Position numbers and translations under genes: made by a program
Shown: piece by piece, positions 59,535 through 64,000 of the stretch
How positions within the stretch are numbered: position 1 is the stretch's first letter
Layout: the number at the start of each line of letters is the position of its first letter
The notes under the pieces: model-generated
Told to the model about the DNA's origin: nothing
What the model saw: the letters and a program-made list of their open reading frames with translations, nothing else
Database searches by the model: none
Origin: Nocardioides massiliensis
GTDB taxonomy: Bacteria; Actinomycetota; Actinomycetes; Propionibacteriales; Nocardioidaceae
Reading direction: 5' to 3'
DNA length: 64,000 bases
Assembly: GCF_030811215.1 (NCBI RefSeq)
Contig: NZ_JAUSQM010000001.1
Coordinates: forward strand, 2,914,001-2,978,000

Positions 59535-59855
59535 ATGTCGGTGACGCCCGAGAACTTCTTCGGACGGTTCGTCGGCCGGATCACCAACCGCGACATCGAG
59601 CTGGAGTCCGAGGACTTCAACCGCGCGTTCACCGTCACCTGCCCCGATCCGAAGTTCGCCTACGACGTGCTCCACCCGCGCACGATGGAGCTGCTGCTCC
59701 GCAGCCGGGACCTCGCGTGGCGCTTCGAGGGCGACACGCTGCTCGCAGTCAGCTCCGGAAAGCACTCACCGGCGGAGGTGACGCGCGTCCTGGGCGTCCT
59801 CGACGCGGTCCTCGACGGCATCCCAGAGTTCGTCTGGCGCGAGGTGCGTGGCTGA
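59535..59855 (+). pseudogene. Conserved membrane-anchored protein, 3' part, after IS110 element
   Basis: The remaining 106 codons of the interrupted gene: SVTPENFFGRFVGRITNRDIELESEDFNRAFTVT, then DPKFAYDVLHPRTMELLL and a short C-terminal domain. Without the element the join reads ALM-SVTPENFF in one frame. It starts at the ATG at 59535, so a 106-residue fragment could still be made. Its stop shares a base with the lemA-like ATG. Function unknown; the family is often beside LemA genes. Confidence 0.85.
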
Positions 59856-60424
59856 TGGAGCCCGCGATCCTGGTGCTCGTCGGTGCCGTCGTCGCTGCCC
59901 TGCTCGCCCTGATGGTCAGCTACAACCGGTTCGTCCGGCAGCGGGTCCTCATCGACGAGGCCTGGAGCGGGATCGACGTCGAGCTCACCCGCCGCCACGA
60001 CCTCGTCCCCAACCTCGTCCGGACGGTGCAGGCGCACGCCGCCCACGAGCGCGAGGTGCTAGCGGGACTGGTGGCAGCGCGCGAGGCTGCGACCGAGCAC
60101 CGCGCCGATGCACCCGCTGCGCGCCAGGCCTACGAGGACCGGGTGACGGCGGCCCTGGCGCAGGTCCTCGTACGCACCGAGGCCTACCCCGAGCTGCGCG
60201 CCAGCACGAGCTTCCTCGCCCTGCAGGACGAGCTGGCCCACACCGAGGACCGCATCGCAGCCAGCCGACGCTTCTACAACGGCAACGTCCGCGCCTACAA
60301 CACCCGGGTGCGGACGTTCCCCTCGCAGCTCGTGGCCAACGCCTTCGGCTTCGCGGTGCGCGACTTCTTCGAGCTCCGCGACCCCTCGCTCGCCGGCGTC
60401 CCACGAGTGGGGCCGGACCTGTAG
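59855..60424 (+). CDS. LemA family protein
   Basis: A 189-residue protein. One N-terminal membrane helix (ILVLVGAVVAALLALMVSYN, residues 5-24) is followed by DEAWSGIDVELTRRHDLVPNLVRTVQAHAAHEREVL, the LemA hallmark, and a helical bundle with RTEAYPELRAS-TSFLALQDELAHTEDRIAASRRFYNGNVRAYN. LemA proteins are membrane-anchored with unclear roles. It was likely co-translated with the interrupted gene (TGATG overlap). Its promoter may now come from the element or from the upstream fragment. Confidence 0.9.
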   Translation: MEPAILVLVGAVVAALLALMVSYNRFVRQRVLIDEAWSGIDVELTRRHDLVPNLVRTVQAHAAHEREVLAGLVAAREAATEHRADAPAARQAYEDRVTAALAQVLVRTEAYPELRASTSFLALQDELAHTEDRIAASRRFYNGNVRAYNTRVRTFPSQLVANAFGFAVRDFFELRDPSLAGVPRVGPDL

Positions 60425-60436
60425 CGCGCGCGCTGG

Positions 60437-61483
60437 TCAGGCGAGGATCTCGGCGACCCGCCGGAGCTCGTCGGCGGAGCGGAAGCTGAGCAGGAGCGTC
60501 GTCACGCCGGTGTCGGCCCACTGCGCGACGCGCTCCTTGACCGCCCCCACGCTGCCGACGATGTGCATGTCGTCGACGAGCTCGTCGGGGATGAGCGCCG
60601 TCGCCCTGTCCTTCTCGCCGGCCAGGTAGAGCTCCTGCACCTGGTGCGCCAGGTCGGCGTACCCCATCCGCTCGAAGACCTGCTTGTGGAAGTTCTGGTC
60701 CTTGGCGCCCATCCCGCCCATGTAGAGCGCGATCACCGGCTTGAGCCCGTCGATGACCGCCTGCTTCGCCGGTCCGTCGTCGGCGGTGATCTCGAGGTGG
60801 CAGGTCGCGGCGATCTCGAAGTCCGCACGCGTCCGGCGGGCACCCGGACGCGCGAAGCCCTCGTCGAGCCAGGGCTGGTACATCCCGGCGGACTTGGGCG
60901 TGTAGAAGATCGGGATCCAGCCGTCGGCGATCTCGGCGGTCTGGGCGACGTTCTTCGGCCCCTCGGCTCCCAGCCAGATCGGGAGGTCGGCGCGCAGCGG
61001 GTGGACGATGGGCTTGAGCGGCTTGCCGAGCCCGACGCTGCCCTCCCCGGCGTACGGCAAGGGATAGTGCGGCCCGTCGTTGGTCACCGGCGCCTCGCGC
61101 GCGAGGACCTTGCGGATGATCGCGACCACCTCGCGGGTGCGGGCCAGCGGCTTGGCGAACGGCTGGCCGTACCACCCCTCGACGACCTGCGGTCCGGACA
61201 CGCCCATCCCGAGGATCACGCGGCCGTTGCTGAGGTGGTCGAGGGTGAGTGCGTGCATCGCGATCGACGTCGGCGAGCGACCCGACATCTGCACGATGCT
61301 CGTGCCGAGGCGCAGCCGGCTGGTCTCGCGGCCCCACCAGGCCAGCGGGGTGAAGGCGTCCGAGCCCCAGGCCTCCGCGGTGAAGACCGCGTCGAAGCCG
61401 GACTCCTCGGCCGCGGCGACCAGCTCGCCGGCGTTGGCGGGGGGCTGCGCGCCCCAGTATCCCAGCTGCAGGCCCAGCTTCAT
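60437..61483 (-). CDS. LLM-class F420-dependent oxidoreductase in the steroid cluster
   Basis: A 348-residue luciferase-like monooxygenase-fold enzyme. It begins MKLGLQLGYWGAQPPANAGEL and has ETSRLRLGTSIVQM, LDHLSNGRVILGMGVSGPQVVEGWYGQPF and ALYMGGMGAKDQNFHKQVFERMGY. The sequence is close to Rv3520c, predicted to use coenzyme F420. Its steroid substrate is not known. ATG at 61483. It faces the DUF35 gene across KstR site 3, as in Mycobacterium tuberculosis. Confidence 0.9.
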   Translation of the reverse strand: MKLGLQLGYWGAQPPANAGELVAAAEESGFDAVFTAEAWGSDAFTPLAWWGRETSRLRLGTSIVQMSGRSPTSIAMHALTLDHLSNGRVILGMGVSGPQVVEGWYGQPFAKPLARTREVVAIIRKVLAREAPVTNDGPHYPLPYAGEGSVGLGKPLKPIVHPLRADLPIWLGAEGPKNVAQTAEIADGWIPIFYTPKSAGMYQPWLDEGFARPGARRTRADFEIAATCHLEITADDGPAKQAVIDGLKPVIALYMGGMGAKDQNFHKQVFERMGYADLAHQVQELYLAGEKDRATALIPDELVDDMHIVGSVGAVKERVAQWADTGVTTLLLSFRSADELRRVAEILA

Positions 61484-61578
61484 GGGTCTCCTCGCCTCGT
61501 CGGGGCCGACCCGTCGTCGACCGGTTCGCCCCGACCCTAGAGGAAGTACAGGTCAGTGGGACCGGTTCTTGTGCGTGA

Positions 61579-61598
61579 GTCTAGAACGTGTTTCACTT
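61579..61598. promoter_or_regulatory. kstR box: KstR-like operator, site 3 (LLM / DUF35)
   Basis: GTCTAGAACGTGTTTCACTT keeps the core TAGAAC-N2-GTT and matches the consensus (from memory) at about 13 of 20 positions. It is the weakest of the three. It lies 7 bp before the DUF35 gene start. Confidence 0.65.
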
Positions 61599-61605
61599 CC
61601 GAACC

Positions 61606-62646
61606 ATGTCCCGCACCCTCTCCGCGCCGGTCACGGTCGCCTTCGACTACACCCGGTCCACAGGTCCAGTTCTCGGCCGGTTCTTCGGCGGTCTGCGCGA
61701 CGGTCGTCTGCTGGCCGCGAAGCTCTCCGACGAGTCCGTCGTGATCCCTCCGCCGGAGTTCGACCCGGTCACCCACGCGCCCGTCACCGACTTCGTCGAG
61801 GTGTCGCCCGTCGGCACCGTGACGTCGTGGACCTGGGTGCCCGAGCCCGTCGACCGTCAGCCCTTTGACCGGCCCTTCGCCTTCGCGCTGGTCCAGCTCG
61901 ACGGTGCCACCGCTCCCCTGCTGCACGCCCTGGACGTGTCCTCCCCCGAAGAGGTCCGCACGGGCATGCGGGTCCGGGTGCGCTGGGCGGCCGAGCGCGT
62001 CGGTCACATCAACGACATCATCTGCTTTGAACCGGCAGGTGACAGCGACGAAGGAGCTGACGCCGTCGCTGGTTCAGGTCGAGCGCGAGCGCTGCCGACG
62101 GAGGAGGCAGCGTCCGAGCAGTCGAGACACCCTGCACCTGACGGGAACGGTTTGGTACTCCCCGACCCCGTCACCGGGATCGTCACGCCGGTGTCGTTGG
62201 ACTACGTGTACGCCGCCTCGCCGGAGGAGTCCGCGTTCTACCTCGCACTCGAGGAGGGGCGCCTCATCGGTCAGCGCTGCCCCGAGTGCGGCAAGGTCTA
62301 CGTGCCGCCGCGCAGCGCCTGCCCCGCCGACGGCACCCCGACCACCGACGAGGTCGAGCTCTCCGATACCGGGACCGTGACCACCTTCTGCGTCGTCAAC
62401 GTCCCGTTCCTCGGGCAGAAGATCACCCCGCCGTACGTCTCGGCCTACGTGCTCCTCGACGGTGCCGACATCGCGTTCTTGCACCTGATCCTCGACATCC
62501 CGGCCGAGGAGGTCCGGATGGGCATGCGGGTCAAGGCCGTCTGGAAGCCCCGCGAGGAGTGGGGCACCACGATCGAGAACATCAGCCACTTCGCGCCGAC
62601 CGGCGAGCCGGATGCGGACTACGACACCTACAAGCACCACCTCTGA
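61606..62646 (+). CDS. DUF35 OB-fold / acyl-CoA-binding protein (Rv3521-like)
   Basis: A 346-residue protein with two OB-fold regions. The first reads GRFFGGLRDGRLLAAKLS to GMRVRVRWAAERVGHINDIICFEP; a linker of about 45 residues follows; the second begins with a zinc-ribbon RCPECGKVYVPPRSACPADG and ends GMRVKAVWKPREEW. The fourth zinc-ribbon Cys is replaced by Asp. DUF35 proteins partner thiolase-like aldolases (as ChsH2 with Ltp2); here Ltp4 and Ltp3 follow. The ATG at 61606 is used; an upstream GTG lies inside the KstR site. Confidence 0.88.
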   Translation: MSRTLSAPVTVAFDYTRSTGPVLGRFFGGLRDGRLLAAKLSDESVVIPPPEFDPVTHAPVTDFVEVSPVGTVTSWTWVPEPVDRQPFDRPFAFALVQLDGATAPLLHALDVSSPEEVRTGMRVRVRWAAERVGHINDIICFEPAGDSDEGADAVAGSGRARALPTEEAASEQSRHPAPDGNGLVLPDPVTGIVTPVSLDYVYAASPEESAFYLALEEGRLIGQRCPECGKVYVPPRSACPADGTPTTDEVELSDTGTVTTFCVVNVPFLGQKITPPYVSAYVLLDGADIAFLHLILDIPAEEVRMGMRVKAVWKPREEWGTTIENISHFAPTGEPDADYDTYKHHL

Positions 62647-62648
62647 AT

Positions 62649-62666
62649 CTCGACAGGCTCGATCCC
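62649..62666 (+). repeat. Dispersed TCGAC-type repeat, copy C
   Basis: TCTCGACAGGCTCGATCC, in the 31-bp gap between the DUF35 gene and ltp4. It shares the CTCGAC...GCTCGA pattern with copy B at 22611 and, more loosely, with copy A. Confidence 0.5.
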
Positions 62667-62677
62667 CAGGAGTTGCA

Positions 62678-63745
62678 GTGAGAGACGTTGCCGTCGTCGG
62701 GTTCGCCCAGCGACAGATGGAAGAGTTCGACGGGTCGCCCACCTGCGTGGAGCTGCTCGTCCCGTTGTTCGCGGAGTGCTACGAGCAGACCGGCTGGACC
62801 CGCCGTGACATCGGGTTCTGGTGCTCGGGCTCCTCGGACTACCTCGCCGGACGGTCCTTCTCGTTCGTCCAGGCCGTCGACGCGATCGGGGTCATCCCGC
62901 CCGTCAACGAGTCGCACGTCGAGATGGACCTCGCCTGGGCGATGTATGAGGCGTGGCTGAAGATCCAGACCGGCGAGGTCGAGACCGCGCTGGTCTACGC
63001 CTTCGGCAAGAGCTCGGCCGGCCTGCTGCGACGGACCCTGGCGCTGCAGCTCGAGCCCTACACGATGAACCCGCTCTGGCCCGACACGGTGTCGCTGGCC
63101 GGCCTGCAGGCGCGCGCCGGCATCGACGCCGGTGCGTGGGACGAGCGCGCGATGGCCGAGGTCGTGCAGCGCTCGCTGACCGCCGCCGAGGGCAACGAGC
63201 ACGCCGTACGCAAGGGAGGGTCGTCGGTCGACGAGCTCCTGGCCCGGCCGATGTATGCCGACCCGTTGCGCAAGCACGACTGCGCCCCGGTCACCGACGG
63301 GGCGGCCGCCATCGTGCTCGCCGCGGGCGACAAGGCCCGCGAGGTCCGCGACAACCCGGCGTGGATCACCGGCATCGGGCACTCGATCGACGCGATGAGC
63401 ATGGGCACCCGCGACCTGACCCGCTCCCCCTCCGCGCAGCGCGCTGCTGCCGCAGCGGGCGTCGACGGGGTCGAGGTCGCCGAGCTGCACGCTCCCTTCA
63501 GCCACCAGGAGATCGTGCTGCGGCGCGAGCTCGGCCTGGGCGACGACGTGCAGGTCAACCCGTCCGGTGGCGCGCTCGCCGGCAACCCGATGTTCTCCGC
63601 CGGCGGGATCCGGGTCGGTGAGGCCGCCCGGCGCATCTGGGACGGCTCGGCCTCCCGGACCCTCGGGCACGCGACCAGCGGCCCCGCCCTGCAGCAGAAC
63701 CTCGTGTGCGTCCTGGACGCCTCGACCACCGGAGGTGCTCGATGA
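62678..63745 (+). CDS. ltp4: Thiolase-like protein Ltp4 (lipid-transfer/aldolase type)
   Basis: A 355-residue thiolase-fold protein like Rv3522. The nucleophile-loop region reads NESHVEMDLAWAMYEAWL without the usual Cys, and the GHP motif is GNP (GGALAGNPMFSAGG). It therefore lacks the normal thiolase catalytic set and may act as an aldolase or with Ltp3. VAELHAPFSHQEIVLRREL is conserved in this group. GTG at 62678 after aggagttgca. It is 4 bp upstream-overlapping with ltp3. Confidence 0.88.
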   Translation: MRDVAVVGFAQRQMEEFDGSPTCVELLVPLFAECYEQTGWTRRDIGFWCSGSSDYLAGRSFSFVQAVDAIGVIPPVNESHVEMDLAWAMYEAWLKIQTGEVETALVYAFGKSSAGLLRRTLALQLEPYTMNPLWPDTVSLAGLQARAGIDAGAWDERAMAEVVQRSLTAAEGNEHAVRKGGSSVDELLARPMYADPLRKHDCAPVTDGAAAIVLAAGDKAREVRDNPAWITGIGHSIDAMSMGTRDLTRSPSAQRAAAAAGVDGVEVAELHAPFSHQEIVLRRELGLGDDVQVNPSGGALAGNPMFSAGGIRVGEAARRIWDGSASRTLGHATSGPALQQNLVCVLDASTTGGAR

Positions 63746-64000
63746 GCAAGCAGCCCGCAGCCGTCGTCGGCATCGGTCAGACGCATCACCGCTCGAAGCG
63801 GGAGGACGTGTCGATGGCCGGGCTGTGCCGCGAGGCGATCGACCGTGCGCTCGAGGACGCCGGCATGACGCTGGAGGAGATCGACGCGATCGTCGTGGGC
63901 AAGGCCCCCGACCTCTTCGAGGGCGTCATGATGCCCGAGCTCTTCCTCGCCGAGGCCCTCGGCGCCGCCGGCAAGCCGCTGCTGCGCGTGCACACCGCCG
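63742..64000 (+). CDS. ltp3: Thiolase-like protein Ltp3 (N-terminal part; cut by window end)
   Basis: The first 86 codons of a thiolase-like gene. MSKQPAAVVGIGQTHHRSKREDVSMAGLCREAIDRAL and VVGKAPDLFEGVMMPELFLAEALGAAGKPLLRVHTA match the start of Rv3523. The active-site Cys region is beyond the window. Its ATG overlaps the ltp4 stop by 4 bp, so both are translated together with the DUF35 gene. It is probably the partner of Ltp4. Confidence 0.88.
   Translation, partial: MSKQPAAVVGIGQTHHRSKREDVSMAGLCREAIDRALEDAGMTLEEIDAIVVGKAPDLFEGVMMPELFLAEALGAAGKPLLRVHTA

Larger units (their letters stand above)
58098..59537 (-). mobile_element. IS110-family insertion sequence
   Basis: About 1434 bp between the two copies of ATG (CAT on the element strand) at 58098-58100 and 59535-59537. 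It carries one transposase gene on the minus strand and about 210 bp of non-coding DNA upstream of it. No terminal inverted repeats are seen, as expected for the group. The 3-bp repeat is a shared core. Removing the element and one ATG restores the reading frame of the host gene. Confidence 0.88.

Overview
The window is high-GC chromosomal DNA from an actinobacterium. RbpA, WhiA, a 6C RNA, a BioQ-type biotin repressor, F420-type oxidoreductase, KstR-like operators, a CGAAC-N4-GTTCG LexA box and many leaderless GTG/ATG genes all point to Actinomycetota. Gene content and order suggest a Nocardioides-like member of the Nocardioidaceae; the genus is an inference. Long blocks keep the gene order of the Mycobacterium tuberculosis regions Rv1420-Rv1466, Rv1472-Rv1484 and Rv3504-Rv3526, judged from memory of those loci.

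Layout. 1-6.2 kb: end of serB, a SixA-type phosphatase, fabG-fabI, dodecin, a DUF3099 protein, a 6C RNA, moaA, a SURF1 protein and an SDR. 6.2-13.3 kb: ABC exporter, enoyl-CoA hydratase, divergent marR/MMPL pair and an ABC-F ATPase. 13.3-18.0 kb: a biotin regulon, bioQ divergent from bioY-acyl ligase-thiolase-bioM-bioN, with a paired operator between. 18.0-26.2 kb: an APH-fold kinase, then the suf operon (sufR-B-D-C-S-U-T) ending in an acVLRF1 release-factor-like gene. 26.2-35.8 kb: ABC transporter and ctaA, ctaB, then tkt-tal-pgi-pgl. 35.8-48.0 kb: rbpA, secG, tpiA-pgk-gap, whiA-yvcK-rapZ-uvrC, a Rieske lipoprotein and uvrA with a LexA box. 48.2-64 kb: a steroid (cholesterol side-chain and ring) catabolic cluster: kshB, a small Cys protein, kshA, fadE26-fadE27, an NPD-family flavoprotein, fadD19, echA19, an F420-type oxidoreductase, a DUF35 protein and two Ltp thiolase-like genes, the last cut by the window end. 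Three KstR-like operators sit in its divergent promoter regions. An IS110-family element has inserted into a conserved gene inside this cluster.

How the genes work together. FadD19 would activate the sterol side chain. FadE26/27 and EchA19 would carry out beta-oxidation steps, and the DUF35/Ltp proteins would make the carbon-carbon cleavages. KshA/KshB would 9-alpha-hydroxylate the steroid nucleus to open ring B. The Suf system would supply Fe-S clusters, including those of KshA/B and MoaA. CtaA/CtaB/SURF1 would serve haem A and cytochrome oxidase assembly.

The most unusual items are three. First, the IS110 element, whose non-coding end carries short matches to both of its own ends and to its target, as expected of a bridge RNA. 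Second, the BioQ-controlled ligase/thiolase pair between bioY and bioMN. Third, a small family of repeated hairpins and TCGAC-type repeats. No gene-free stretch exceeds 300 bp. The longest (about 210 bp, 59322-59534) is the IS110 non-coding end. No tRNA, rRNA, CRISPR array or prophage was seen.
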